A DNA stretch of 64,000 nt from a bacterium (GTDB taxonomy: Bacteria > Krumholzibacteriota > Krumholzibacteriia > LZORAL124-64-63): contig JAAEQC010000157.1 in NCBI GenBank assembly GCA_024231905.1, forward strand, positions 27,930-91,929, read 5' to 3'. Position 1 is the stretch's first letter. The number at the start of each line of letters is the position of its first letter. The notes under the pieces were generated by a model. It was given only the letters and a program-made list of their open reading frames with translations, did not search any database and had not been told where the DNA came from. Below are positions 21,045 through 29,107 of the stretch, one piece after another. The position numbers and the translations under genes are program-made.

Positions 21045-21058
21045 TCAGTCCCCCGCGG
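20998..21058 (-). terminator. Intrinsic-type terminator after 21045-21365
   Basis: CCGCGGGGGACT and AGTCCCCCGCGG form a 12-bp stem around a 22-base loop, overlapping the stop codon region of the upstream gene. A run of six U in the transcript (20998-21003) follows nine bases after the stem. Good candidate for ending the lysis-region transcript on the minus strand. Confidence 0.65.
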
Positions 21059-21365
21059 GTCGATTGGATTGGAGCTGCAGGAAGGAGATCAGCACCTGTG
21101 CAACTGGCGCCAGGACGATCAGCGACTGGGTCGACTGAGCGGTCGCCAGGGCGGCGGCGCTGGAGTGGATGTAGATGTCGAGGGCCTCGCCCGGGCTCGG
21201 GACTGGAACCGATGCAAACCACTCATCGATGGCGGCCTTGACACTCGGCGCGGCCGGGGCGGTGACCGCCGAGCAGCCTTCCGTGCACCGGAGGAAGACG
21301 CCAGCGTCATCCTGGACCGGCTCGACTGGAGCCCCGCACGGACAGAAGATGTCATCGATCTTCAT
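21045..21365 (-). CDS. Lar-type zinc-ribbon protein
   Basis: 106 residues, MKIDDIFCPCGAPVEPVQDDAGVFLRCTEGCSAV. CPCG ... CTEGC is a restriction-alleviation-type ribbon, here without the WN motif. A helical hydrophobic C-terminal part follows (TQSLIVLAPVAQVLISFLQLQ) and may bury in a membrane or partner. Overlaps the upstream gene by 14 bases. Last gene before a terminator. Confidence 0.65.
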   Translation of the reverse strand: MKIDDIFCPCGAPVEPVQDDAGVFLRCTEGCSAVTAPAAPSVKAAIDEWFASVPVPSPGEALDIYIHSSAAALATAQSTQSLIVLAPVAQVLISFLQLQSNRPAGD

Positions 21366-21687
21366 GGTCACTCTTTGGCGGGGGCCACACGAAGCGCCCC
21401 TCGACCCACCCGACAATCAGGGCCTCGAGCACCCCGCGCATCTGCCGGTGCTGGCCGGCGGCGCGGAGCGCATCGCGGAGCAACCTGTATGCGCGCGGCG
21501 GGACATAGATGGTCTCCGGGCTGGAGGCATCCGGGCTCGGCACCTGGTAGACGCCAAGCAGCCAACCATCGATGAGGCCGATCAGAACGTCGGCCATCGA
21601 GTGCCCCAGCTCTGAGCAGCGGGCCTTGAAGGATCTCTTCAGGTTCGACCGCACAGATAGGCTCGGGCTTTTGATCTCAGCTGGCAT
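21352..21687 (-). CDS. Ribbon-helix-helix-like regulator
   Basis: 111 residues. SLSVRSNLKRSFKARCSELGHSMADVLIGLIDGWLLG matches the strand-helix-helix of MetJ/Arc regulators (V...LK..F...C.ELG.SM..VL..LI). The C-terminal half (YVPPRAYRLLRDALRAAGQHRQMRGVLEALIVGWVEG) may dimerise or bind a second site. It sits between the lysis and early blocks. Target unknown. Confidence 0.65.
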   Translation of the reverse strand: MPAEIKSPSLSVRSNLKRSFKARCSELGHSMADVLIGLIDGWLLGVYQVPSPDASSPETIYVPPRAYRLLRDALRAAGQHRQMRGVLEALIVGWVEGRFVWPPPKSDHEDR

Positions 21688-21761
21688 GCTGTTCTCTCTA
21701 CCACAGACCAGATTGTTTTGCAACGGAAGAACGCGGGGGTGCCGCGAGGCGGGGCTGTTGT

Positions 21762-21962
21762 TCAGCCAGTAGATTCCGGCGGGAGTGCATTGTACCCACG
21801 GCGGAAAGACCGGCAGCGGTATGCCAGCTGCCGCGCGAGCATGTGGCGCTCCTCGGCGGAGAGGTCGGGGCGGCACTCCGCGAGCTCCTCGGCGCGCTCG
21901 TCGATGCGGACGTCGGCGGCGACCGGGATGGGGGTGAGCATCGGTGGGCGGGGGCGATCCAT
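21762..21962 (-). CDS. Small protein after lytic transglycosylase
   Basis: 66 residues, MDRPRPPMLTPIPVAADVRI, then RIDERAEELAECRPDLSAEERHMLARQLAYRCRSFRRGYNALPP. The ATG lies three bases after the stop of the SLT-domain gene. Probably a soluble accessory; no motif known. Confidence 0.55.
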   Translation of the reverse strand: MDRPRPPMLTPIPVAADVRIDERAEELAECRPDLSAEERHMLARQLAYRCRSFRRGYNALPPESTG

Positions 21963-21964
21963 GG

Positions 21965-22579
21965 CTACTCGATGTCGGCGTCGACTGCACGGCGAACATT
22001 GGCTGCTCGGCGCCCAAGGGCCCGGGCATACCCCCACCTGATTTGTGGGCCGCCAGAGTTGTATCTGGCGTAGCACCTGGCCGTGGTTGGATAGTCGCAT
22101 CGGCCCTTGTGCCATGCCATGAGGAAGGCCGCCATGTAGGTGGCAAGGACTGGATCCCGCAGCGCCCTGGTCTGATCTTCTCTGCTCAGCCCATCCCAGT
22201 CTGCATCTGGAAAATCTGGAAGGCCATACATAGCTTGGACCAGGTCGTTCCAAGCGCCGGACATGAGTCCGACCATTCGCATGATCTGCCAGGGCCCGCG
22301 CTCCCCAGAGCTGCCCGGGGCTTCGAGCTGGAAGTAGGACTCGTTCCAGCAGATGGCGGCCAGCAGGTTGGGATCCACCTGGTAGCGATGGCTGGCGTCC
22401 AAAATGGCTCCGGCCAAACGGTCAGCGTAGTCTTCGGCCTTCGGGTTGATTTTGACGATGTAGGTAGCCAGGCGCCCGGCGCGTCCGCGCGGATGCTTGG
22501 CGACGAAGCCCTGCGCCGCCGGCGGCGCAGGGGCGGTGATGTTTCCGGCCATCATGATGACCACGAGCAGATAAGTCAT
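21965..22579 (-). CDS. SLT-domain lytic transglycosylase
   Basis: 204 residues. The N-terminus (MTYLLVVIMMAGNITAPAPP) is a signal/anchor sequence, so export to the periplasm is likely. Residues 60-150 carry the SLT fold: LLAAICWNESYFQLEAPGSSGERGPWQIM has Glu80 as probable catalytic acid and the GERGPWQIM loop of family members. YNSGGPQIRWGYAR near the C-terminus fits the late Y/G motif. AAGGAG precedes the ATG. It follows the amidase and holin candidate and should cut glycan strands during lysis or DNA entry. Confidence 0.85.
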   Translation of the reverse strand: MTYLLVVIMMAGNITAPAPPAAQGFVAKHPRGRAGRLATYIVKINPKAEDYADRLAGAILDASHRYQVDPNLLAAICWNESYFQLEAPGSSGERGPWQIMRMVGLMSGAWNDLVQAMYGLPDFPDADWDGLSREDQTRALRDPVLATYMAAFLMAWHKGRCDYPTTARCYARYNSGGPQIRWGYARALGRRAANVRRAVDADIE

Positions 22580-22629
22580 GGTTAACTCCTTGTATGTTAT
22601 CGGGAAAACCGCTGCCAGAAGGCGCGGGT

Positions 22630-23499
22630 CTATCGCTCGCGGAATCCCTTGGTGGGACTGGTCGGATCCCACGACTGTGGGATCTGGAATCCGGTGCCGT
22701 AGGTGTCACCCTGGCGGCCGGCATCTCCCGGCAGCGCGCCTGTGCGTTCCATCCACGGGACGGCGATCTTCTGCCACGCCTGCCACCCTGGATCACACTC
22801 GCGGTTCTCACTGCCCTGCCGGTGTGCCCAGACCCGATCAAAGGGCCGGCCGTTGACCTTGAACTCCTCGAGCAGCAGGTCGAGCAGCACGTCGCAGGCC
22901 TTGACCTGCGCGTCGGTGACATCGTCTGGGCCCCCGCCTGGCTTCCAGTGGTAGCCAGGGAACCCCTCAGGGTTGCCGTCGATCTCGATGCCAAGGCCCC
23001 ACAGCGACATCTTGTGGCCGTGCCAGATGTGCATGTCCCATGGGTGGCACAGGATGATCCGCCCGCCAAGGGTCACATGCATGTGGGCGTTGACCCGGAA
23101 GTATCGAGCCGGATTTTCTCCGAGGCGGCAGGCGGTCCGATGCAGGACCACACCCCGGAACTTTGGCCACCGGTTTCCCCACTCTGGCTTGCCGTTCTTC
23201 GGCGCCGCCAGCTGCCCGCGGTAGTCGTACACCTCGACCCCGTTGATGATGCGCATTACGCTGTTCGGGGTGGCGTCTCCGACAGCCTTGTGGAGTGCTG
23301 CCATGGTCGCCGGGCCAACAACGCCGTCAGCGTCGAGGCCAGCTCGGCGCTGAAACGAGAGAACACCATCGAGAGTCTCGCTCCCGAAGTCGCCGTCGGC
23401 CCCCCATGCCGGGAGGTGAATGCCGGCGGACAACAGGAGCTCCTGCACGCGCCGAACGCCTGACCCACGGTCGCCTTGCTGAATCCATTGGTTGCTCAT
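22630..23499 (-). CDS. N-acetylmuramoyl-L-alanine amidase endolysin
   Basis: 289 residues. Residues 7-72 form a peptidoglycan-binding domain (GSGVRRVQELLLSAGIHLPAWGADGDFGSETLDGVLSFQRRAGLDADGVVGPAT). Residues 112-240 are amidase_2-like: VVLHRTA gives His120, MHVTLGGRIILCHPWDMHIWHG a central strand set, GIEIDGNPEG the E/D region and VWAHRQGSENRECDPG His226 with the C/D ligand. No N-terminal signal, so release needs the adjacent holin candidate. The start forms an ATGA overlap with that gene. Confidence 0.9.
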   Translation of the reverse strand: MSNQWIQQGDRGSGVRRVQELLLSAGIHLPAWGADGDFGSETLDGVLSFQRRAGLDADGVVGPATMAALHKAVGDATPNSVMRIINGVEVYDYRGQLAAPKNGKPEWGNRWPKFRGVVLHRTACRLGENPARYFRVNAHMHVTLGGRIILCHPWDMHIWHGHKMSLWGLGIEIDGNPEGFPGYHWKPGGGPDDVTDAQVKACDVLLDLLLEEFKVNGRPFDRVWAHRQGSENRECDPGWQAWQKIAVPWMERTGALPGDAGRQGDTYGTGFQIPQSWDPTSPTKGFRER

Positions 23500-23765
23500 G
23501 GTGTCTTCCACGGGAGCGACAGGCCGCCCTTGATGCTGGCCCCGGCGAGCCCGAGCATCCCGAGGATCCCGGTGAGCACCTGGTTCACGGTTGGCGATCC
23601 CTGCGTCAGGATGGGAATGAAAATCCCCGCCGTCGGACTGATGATGGCCACGGCCCAGACAAGCCACCTCAGGGTCGGCCGGACCCGTGGCGGGATCGGC
23701 GGCGCCTCGATGTTCGGTCCGGCGGTGCCGCCGGGCACAGTGGGGGTGTTGTTTTCGTCAGGCAT
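23496..23765 (-). CDS. Holin candidate
   Basis: 89 residues. A Pro-rich N-terminus is followed by two hydrophobic segments, LRWLVWAVAIISPTAGIFIPIL and VNQVLTGILGMLGLAGASIKGGL, and a short charged tail: the size and two-helix layout of class II holins. Placed directly upstream of the amidase, with an eight-base overlap with DUF5131. Holin function is inferred from topology and neighbours. Confidence 0.7.
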   Translation of the reverse strand: MPDENNTPTVPGGTAGPNIEAPPIPPRVRPTLRWLVWAVAIISPTAGIFIPILTQGSPTVNQVLTGILGMLGLAGASIKGGLSLPWKTP

Positions 23766-24507
23766 GTCGTCCTCCAGGTAGTTCGCGCGACGTGAAGCCG
23801 CGGGCTTCCAGTGAGTCCTTGTGAAACACTGGAATTTTATGACGCCGAGCATCGGCTGTCAATGCGGAGACCCACTCGTCCTTGGCCTTGCCGAGCGGTC
23901 GGCCGCTACGGGTGAGGTCTCCGATGATGACCCAGTCCGGTTTCCACCCCGGGCGACCAGAGCCGGGCGGGGTGGCCCGATGGAGATCGTAGAGCCGTCC
24001 GAGCATCGGCTCCACCGAAACGAACCTGACCGCCGCCTCCACCTCGGCCAGCGCATCCGCGGCGCGGGAGTACTCCTGTTGGGTTCGCGTTGTCGCTCCG
24101 ATCCAGACGTTGTGAGGGAACGGTCCGAACCCGATATACCGCTTGGGGTTCTTCGTCAGAAAGATGAAGGTGTGCCGCTCGCACTCGAGGGCGACCTTCA
24201 GCACGGCGCGGATCCATTTCGCCGGCACCCAGTCGCCCCAGAGGTCGGCCATCGAGCAGGTGAAAATCGCGGTGGGCTTGCGGCGCCTGGCTGGCTCCGT
24301 GAGGCGCCCTTCGTGGAACTCGGGCATGAACCCCCGGGCCAGGTCGGTCTTGCCCCACCGCGCCTGGATGCTTGCGGCGTAGCAGCCCTGGCATCGCTTC
24401 GGTGAGTCGACCGTTCCGCCGGGCCCGAGACATCCAGTGCTCGGATTCCATGTGAACCCAGGCGACCCATCCTTGGAAACGCACCATTCGATTGTTGTGC
24501 TCTGCAT
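23758..24507 (-). CDS. DUF5131 (phage Gp37/Gp68 family) protein
   Basis: 249 residues. MQSTTIEWCVSKDGSPGFTWNPSTGCLGPGGTVDSPKRCQGCYAASIQARWG, then IFTCSMADLWGDWVPAKWIRAVLKVALECERHTFIFLTKNPKRY, FVSVEPMLGRL and DWVIIGDLTRSGRPLGKAKDEWV are the hallmarks of the Gp37/Gp68 family, widespread in phages and mobile elements. The C..C..C cluster may bind an Fe-S or zinc centre as in radical-SAM-like folds; the true activity is not established. AAGGAG lies seven bases before the ATG. Sits between the SNF2-like helicase and the lysis genes. Confidence 0.85.
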   Translation of the reverse strand: MQSTTIEWCVSKDGSPGFTWNPSTGCLGPGGTVDSPKRCQGCYAASIQARWGKTDLARGFMPEFHEGRLTEPARRRKPTAIFTCSMADLWGDWVPAKWIRAVLKVALECERHTFIFLTKNPKRYIGFGPFPHNVWIGATTRTQQEYSRAADALAEVEAAVRFVSVEPMLGRLYDLHRATPPGSGRPGWKPDWVIIGDLTRSGRPLGKAKDEWVSALTADARRHKIPVFHKDSLEARGFTSRELPGGRHA

Positions 24508-24524
24508 TCGTAGCTCCTTTTTGC

Positions 24525-26231
24525 TCAGCCAGCACCCTCGAGCAGCTGCAGCTGGTTGCTGCGCGGCTCGAGGGCGGTCGCTTTCTTTCGTTGCTCCAGC
24601 CACCCGCGGGCCAGCTTCTTGATGCTGTCGCCGGCCACGTCGTAGTTGGCGAGGACTGCTCCTTCGGGATCTTTGATTCCCTCGACCTGGGCTCGCTTGA
24701 TCCCGAGGACTTTGGACATGAATGGGTCGACCCCCACTTCCGCCATCAGGTAGTAGGCGGTCACCTCGTCGAGCTGCCCGTCGCGGTGGACGCGGCCGAT
24801 GCATTGCTCGTGCACGCCGGGAGACCAGTCGAGCTCGCCGAAGACCACGGTGTGGCAGTGGTGCTGCAGCCCGTCCACCCCGGCGCCAGAGCGCAGGGAG
24901 ATGAGGAGCACCCGCGACTCGCGGTCCATGAACCGCTGGATCGCCGCGTCCTTTTGCTTTGGGGATTCGCTGCCGGTGTACATCGCCGGGTGGTGTTCCT
25001 GTAGTCGGTCAAGCCAGATCCCGTAGACCTCGCGGTGCCACCCGTAGAGGACCACCTGCTCGCCGCGGTCGCAAAGCATCCGAACGAACTCCGCCACGTA
25101 GGGAGCTTTGGCAATGCCCGTGGCCTGCCGCAGCAGCGCGTTGAACTCTCGCTCGACCGCAAACTGGTCTGTCCGTTTGAGCTGGGTCTTGTCCACGATG
25201 GTCAGCGCGAGCTCGTCGGCGGAGCTTGCCACCTTGTCCATCGCGTCGAAGTCCGCGGTGATCCAATGCGGCACCTTCGTGAGCGGGAGCAGCTCGCGTT
25301 GGACGTCTTCCCTGGTGCGGCGCAGCATCAGCCCGGCGTCGCGGAGATACGTTCCGAAAGCCTTGGGCTCTTTGACCCTGCCGTAGTTGTTCATCCACTC
25401 GTTTCGGAACTCGTGCTCGGGCCCAAGTGCGCCCGGGCGGACGCACTCCATGACGTTGAACATCTCCGCACCGTGGTTGTAGATGGGGGTCGCGCTCAGC
25501 CCGATCCGGAAGGCGGCGCTCTTTGCGATGTGCCACGCGGCCTTTCCCTTCTCGCTCATCCTTCCACGCCGCAGCTCTTGAATCTCGTCGAACACCACGG
25601 ACCGCATCTGCTCCGCGAGGACGTCGCCCCAGCCGGCGAGCTTGTGGTAGTTCATGATCAGGACGTCCGGCCACCCGCCGGGTGGATCGTATGGCGTCCC
25701 TTTGGTCACAACGTGGGTCGACAGCGCGGGCGCGAACCTCTGCAGCTCCCGCTGCCACTGCGCCGGGAGATGGGTGAGCGTCACGACGAGCGCGGGGAGG
25801 GTGCGCTTGTCGGTGAAGGCGCCGATGGCCGTGGCTGTCTTGCCCAGGCCGACGTCGTCTGCCACGAGGACCCCGCCGGTTTTGAGGGCAAGGTCGGTGG
25901 CGATGCGTTGGTACTCGCGGAGGGGGATCTGAAGGTCGAAGTCGGCGGGGGGGATGTGGCCGCTGACCACCTGCCAAACCATCTTCTCTTCGCGCTTGTG
26001 CTGGGCGGCCTGCTTCCGCATGTACTTCTGCTGCGAGATCTCCATTGGATACCGCTGGCAGAACCAGAGCAGATCGCGGCAGGTCGACGGGCTGTCAGCC
26101 AGGCGGACGTCGCCGTAGACGCTCCGGTGGACTCCAGCGAACATCCGCTTCAACCGGATGCGGGTGTGAGACTCGCAGCGGACGACCCAGAACTTTCCGT
26201 CGCGCTCGATGGTTCCGTAGGACGCTTTCAT
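24525..26231 (-). CDS. SNF2-type DEAD/DEAH helicase
   Basis: 568 residues. Walker A VADDVGLGKTATAIG (residues 124-138), then VVTLTHLPAQWQRELQR, DEIQ at 215-218 and LSATP at 245-249 define the first RecA-like domain. GSESPKQKDAAIQRF, LRSGAGVDGLQHHCHTVVFGELDWSP and QCIGRVHRDGQ give the second domain with an arginine-finger motif. Typical of phage SNF2/Rad54-like ATPases that translocate on dsDNA. It is ATGA-coupled to a PDDEXK gene, suggesting a joint role in DNA remodelling, recombination or anti-restriction. Confidence 0.9.
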   Translation of the reverse strand: MKASYGTIERDGKFWVVRCESHTRIRLKRMFAGVHRSVYGDVRLADSPSTCRDLLWFCQRYPMEISQQKYMRKQAAQHKREEKMVWQVVSGHIPPADFDLQIPLREYQRIATDLALKTGGVLVADDVGLGKTATAIGAFTDKRTLPALVVTLTHLPAQWQRELQRFAPALSTHVVTKGTPYDPPGGWPDVLIMNYHKLAGWGDVLAEQMRSVVFDEIQELRRGRMSEKGKAAWHIAKSAAFRIGLSATPIYNHGAEMFNVMECVRPGALGPEHEFRNEWMNNYGRVKEPKAFGTYLRDAGLMLRRTREDVQRELLPLTKVPHWITADFDAMDKVASSADELALTIVDKTQLKRTDQFAVEREFNALLRQATGIAKAPYVAEFVRMLCDRGEQVVLYGWHREVYGIWLDRLQEHHPAMYTGSESPKQKDAAIQRFMDRESRVLLISLRSGAGVDGLQHHCHTVVFGELDWSPGVHEQCIGRVHRDGQLDEVTAYYLMAEVGVDPFMSKVLGIKRAQVEGIKDPEGAVLANYDVAGDSIKKLARGWLEQRKKATALEPRSNQLQLLEGAG

Positions 26232-26590
26232 ATCAGGCACGCTGTCAGGACAAGAGAGTGAACCGGGACGCCAGCAATCTCATCCGGGATCCGGGCGAGC
26301 GGCGGCGAGGTGGTGATGAGAAGGAGGGCCTCAACCTCTTCCGACTTCGCATACCGATGGAGCTGCCGGAGCAGCGCCGAGCGGCTGCCCTTGGTCTTCA
26401 CCTCCGCCCCGAGCTTGCCGATCATGAAGTCGATGCGGTCGGTCGGGGTGAGCTGTACCTCGCGGCGGTGATGGACCCCCGCTGCTTGGAGGCGGCGGGA
26501 GATCCCGATTTGCAGCTCGGTCTCTGTGTCGAAGGTGTAGTAGTCGTGGATCAGCCTGCACAGCTCCGCGACCGTGAGTGCCATCGCCAT
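26228..26590 (-). CDS. PDDEXK-like nuclease, 120 aa
   Basis: 120 residues. TETELQIGISRRLQAAGVHHRREVQLTPTDRIDFMIGKLGAEVKTKGSRSALLRQLHRYAKSEEVEALLLITTSP has the order E ... D-x-x-DFMI ... E-V-K with Q..RY of small phage PDDEXK (VRR/endonuclease-like) domains; D/E/K would ligand the metal. TGATG overlap upstream, ATGA overlap downstream with the SNF2-type gene. Structure-specific nuclease action with the helicase is inferred. Confidence 0.75.
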   Translation of the reverse strand: MAMALTVAELCRLIHDYYTFDTETELQIGISRRLQAAGVHHRREVQLTPTDRIDFMIGKLGAEVKTKGSRSALLRQLHRYAKSEEVEALLLITTSPPLARIPDEIAGVPVHSLVLTACLI

Positions 26591-26877
26591 CAATCCACCC
26601 CTCCTATCACCCGGCGACCAGCCTCGGAGTACTTCCCATCCTTCGGGCGAAGCCACTCCTTGGGCAGATCCCAGTCCGGCGCAACGCTCTCCGCTCGAGG
26701 CTTTCCGAAATCCAGCATGGCAATATGGGGGGCCACCCCCACGCCAAACACCCCGCACTCCACACAGAAGACGACGTGCATCTTGAACTCCATCCTGGTC
26801 GTAGTGTCCTCGGCATCGAGCTTCCGCTGCTCGATGCTGTCCTGGGCGCCGCAGTAACCGCAATGCATCTCAGCCAT
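26590..26877 (-). CDS. Cys-rich zinc protein
   Basis: 95 residues. MHCGYCGAQDSIEQRKLDAED then HVVFCVECGVFGVG is a zinc-ribbon pair. Next APHIAMLDFGKPRAESVAPDWDLPKEWLRPKDGKYSEAGRRV; the latter W-rich tail is atypical. Placed between the methyltransferase and the PDDEXK gene, with an eight-base overlap on the former. Function unknown. Confidence 0.65.
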   Translation of the reverse strand: MAEMHCGYCGAQDSIEQRKLDAEDTTTRMEFKMHVVFCVECGVFGVGVAPHIAMLDFGKPRAESVAPDWDLPKEWLRPKDGKYSEAGRRVIGGVD

Positions 26878-27358
26878 CCTCTTTTCTTGGCCGGGCCATG
26901 CTGACCATCCGCGGGCCGTGGTCGAGGCTGAATATCAACAACGCGCAGTCGCCAGGGTAGCTGGATTCTGCTCCCTTGAAAGTGATGCGCCCACGAATGA
27001 ATCTCACCTCGGCGCGGATCGCATAGTCGTGCCACCAGCTCTGGTCGGACTTCACCGGCACCAGCATCACGACGACGGTGCCCAGCGCGCGGCTCTCCTC
27101 CCACGCCTTCGCGGTCCAGGCCTTCAAAGACTTGTGGTCCCAGGGCGGGTTGACGTAGACGTGCTGGCGGTACCAATCCTGGGCGAGCCCGTCGGTCTCC
27201 TTGGTCCAGTACTTCTCGAGCAGGTGGTTCGCGTCCGACGCGGCGGCGTCGACGGTGAACCCGAACTCCATCATCAGGTGGAGGAAGAAAACGGTCGGAG
27301 TCCCCCAGTCATCGCGCGCGGCCCTCGGCATATACGGGGCGGCGGTGGGCTCGCTCAT
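26870..27358 (-). CDS. Dam-like phage DNA N6-adenine methyltransferase
   Basis: 162 residues. DDWGTPTVFFLHLMMEFGFTVDAAASDANHLLEKYW, then VYVNPPWDHKSLKAWTAKAWEESRALGTVVVMLVPVKSDQSWWHDYAIRAEVRFIRGRITFKG. The NPPW catalytic motif (residues 70-73) and DAA signature define the phage DNA adenine methylase family. It likely protects phage DNA from host restriction, or marks origins. Target sequence cannot be read from the gene, though the family includes GATC-specific enzymes. ATGA overlap sets the start. Confidence 0.9.
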   Translation of the reverse strand: MSEPTAAPYMPRAARDDWGTPTVFFLHLMMEFGFTVDAAASDANHLLEKYWTKETDGLAQDWYRQHVYVNPPWDHKSLKAWTAKAWEESRALGTVVVMLVPVKSDQSWWHDYAIRAEVRFIRGRITFKGAESSYPGDCALLIFSLDHGPRMVSMARPRKEDG

Positions 27359-27984
27359 TTCAGGCACCTCGAGATCCGCGGGTCGCCCCACGGGAAGTTG
27401 ACGCCGGTCACCAGTCGGGCGAGCTCGGCCTTGTAAAGAAGGAGGTCGGGGGCGGTTACCACCGCGGGCGGCTGCCCGGGCTGAACCACCGCCCGCATAT
27501 TGCAGACGCACGGGCAGTCCTTCGTGGGCAACCGCAGGCCGCAGCACTTCGCCGGGAGCGGCAGCCCCTTCTGGTCGATGCACAGCCGGCAGCTGGGCGT
27601 TGATGGAACCAGCTGCTGACCCGAGCAAGCCGAGATATACCAGTCGGGCGGCACCAGAACGACGAACCAGTCGCGGCGCACCTGCCACCCGGCGCCCGCT
27701 TGCGCGAGGCATTTCTCGAGGGCCGATGTCTTTGCGTCCAGCTGCGCCCTGAGTGCGGCGGTGTCGTCTTTCGCGGGGGCGATGAACCGGACACCCCCAG
27801 GGGTCTTCTTCGCCATGGACATCGCAACACGGTATGCCGTGACCGGTTGAAAGTTTTGGGCGTAGCCAGGCGTACAACCGCTCGCCATCACCACGGCCGT
27901 GGCGGCAAGAAGCAGCCCGATGAGCAGGAGGAACACGGCGAGGAAAAGGATCTGCGCCTGTTGGTCTTCTTCCGGTGGAATCAT
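27355..27984 (-). CDS. Cys-rich membrane-anchored protein
   Basis: 209 residues. Polar N-terminus, then ILFLAVFLLLIGLLLAATAVVMASG as one signal-anchor or membrane span, and a periplasmic-type domain with about ten cysteines (CRLCIDQKGLPLPAKCCGLRLPTKDCPCVCNMR). Disulphides are likely if exported. Co-translated with a second secreted cysteine-rich protein (27981-28388). Possible receptor-masking or superinfection-exclusion factor; unproven. Confidence 0.65.
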   Translation of the reverse strand: MIPPEEDQQAQILFLAVFLLLIGLLLAATAVVMASGCTPGYAQNFQPVTAYRVAMSMAKKTPGGVRFIAPAKDDTAALRAQLDAKTSALEKCLAQAGAGWQVRRDWFVVLVPPDWYISACSGQQLVPSTPSCRLCIDQKGLPLPAKCCGLRLPTKDCPCVCNMRAVVQPGQPPAVVTAPDLLLYKAELARLVTGVNFPWGDPRISRCLK

Positions 27985-28388
27985 CGCCACACCGTGATAC
28001 AGACAGTGCTCACCTCGGTGAACTCGTCAAAGTCATCGTTGAAGCAGATCGTCGACTCGACGGTGCTGTTCGGGCAGACGACCACATCCTCGATGGAGTT
28101 GTCTCCAGCGTGCCAGTCGTCCAGGTGGAACTCGCAGTCGGTGCTGGCGCGGGCCGTGTTGTCGGTGGGGTTGTGCAGCATCACGTGAGCGCAAACCGAA
28201 TCGAGGTTGGCACCAAACTGAAAAGTCAGTGTCTCCTCATCCTCGTAGACCGCGAGCGCAGAGGCGTCGCCGGAGTAGTCGAGGCACTTGGACGCCTCGG
28301 TGTTTTCGCAGGCGTTGCATTGGCCTTCGGCGCCGAGGCCGAGGGTGGCCAGGAGCAGGATTGCGAGCAGCTGTGCGTTGCGTTTCAT
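27981..28388 (-). CDS. Secreted Cys-rich protein
   Basis: 135 residues with a clear signal peptide (MKRNAQLLAILLLATLGLGA) and probable cleavage after AEG. The mature part has about nine cysteines spread over strand-rich sequence (CNACENTEASKCLDY, VCAHVMLHN, DCEFHLDDW, VVCPNST, TICFNDDFDEF). Likely a disulphide-bonded periplasmic or surface protein. ATGA overlaps with the ASCH gene upstream and the anchored protein downstream. Confidence 0.65.
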   Translation of the reverse strand: MKRNAQLLAILLLATLGLGAEGQCNACENTEASKCLDYSGDASALAVYEDEETLTFQFGANLDSVCAHVMLHNPTDNTARASTDCEFHLDDWHAGDNSIEDVVVCPNSTVESTICFNDDFDEFTEVSTVCITVWR

Positions 28389-29107
28389 GGTCGGTCTCCT
28401 TCTTGTTTTTCCCACTCGTAGATCCAAAGCGGGGGGTTGTCTTTCCAGGCGAGGCCCGGGCGCTCGGCGTTGATGGACTCCCAGAGATTCCTGAAGTCCT
28501 CCAGCGATTCCTCCGAGGCGACGATCCCCTCGGCCACCGCATCCTCCCAGTCGATGTCGCCCAGGCGCTCCGCCCCGACCCGGACCACCGGGAGAACGAG
28601 GCGGGTCGCCCAGCGCGGCATGTGGAGCGGGGACTTCCATGCGTCGGAGTGTCGCGCCTTCTTGGCGCCCGGGAACCGCAGCGAAATCTTCTTTAGCTCG
28701 GCGGCCTTGTCGCGGTCGGCGTCTCGCGGCGGCCCCCCGGCGCGATACTCCACGTAGGTCCGATATGCTTCCATCGCCACCCGCCACGTCTCTTTAACCC
28801 AGAGCGCGTCGCCAACAGTGACGCGGGGGTAGATGCGGTGCCACACCTCGAGATCTTTCTCTGGTCCGAGGTGGCTACACGGAACCTTCCAGTATGGGCC
28901 AGGGTTGCCGGCGGGGCTCGGGCCTGGGTCGATGACTGCCCTGCTCCAATCCAGGTATTTCCAGTGGGATCGGATCCCTTGTCCGGTGCCGTCGATCAGG
29001 CTGTTGTTCTGCGTGACCGCGCGGCGGGTCATCCATTTTCTGGCCTCGCGGATTGCCTGGACCATCGCCGCCTTGAACAACTGCGGGTGCGCTTTGTTCT
29101 CAGACAT
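28385..29107 (-). CDS. ASCH-domain-like phage protein
   Basis: 240 residues. KWMTRRAVTQNNSL ... YPRVTVGDALWVKETWRVAMEAYRT ... WKSPLHMPRWATRLVLPVVRVGAERLGDIDWEDAVAEGI is the ASCH-type fold of phage proteins: an MTRR start, GD.LWVKE and the final R/W...W.DA..EG. Members are thought to bind RNA or nucleotides; exact substrate unknown. The upstream extension of the ORF track overlaps the HD gene and lacks support. Confidence 0.75.
   Translation of the reverse strand: MSENKAHPQLFKAAMVQAIREARKWMTRRAVTQNNSLIDGTGQGIRSHWKYLDWSRAVIDPGPSPAGNPGPYWKVPCSHLGPEKDLEVWHRIYPRVTVGDALWVKETWRVAMEAYRTYVEYRAGGPPRDADRDKAAELKKISLRFPGAKKARHSDAWKSPLHMPRWATRLVLPVVRVGAERLGDIDWEDAVAEGIVASEESLEDFRNLWESINAERPGLAWKDNPPLWIYEWEKQEGDRP

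Noticed and set aside
25035-26261. 408-codon plus-strand ORF
   Set aside because: Antisense to the SNF2-type helicase, low-complexity composition and no ribosome site.
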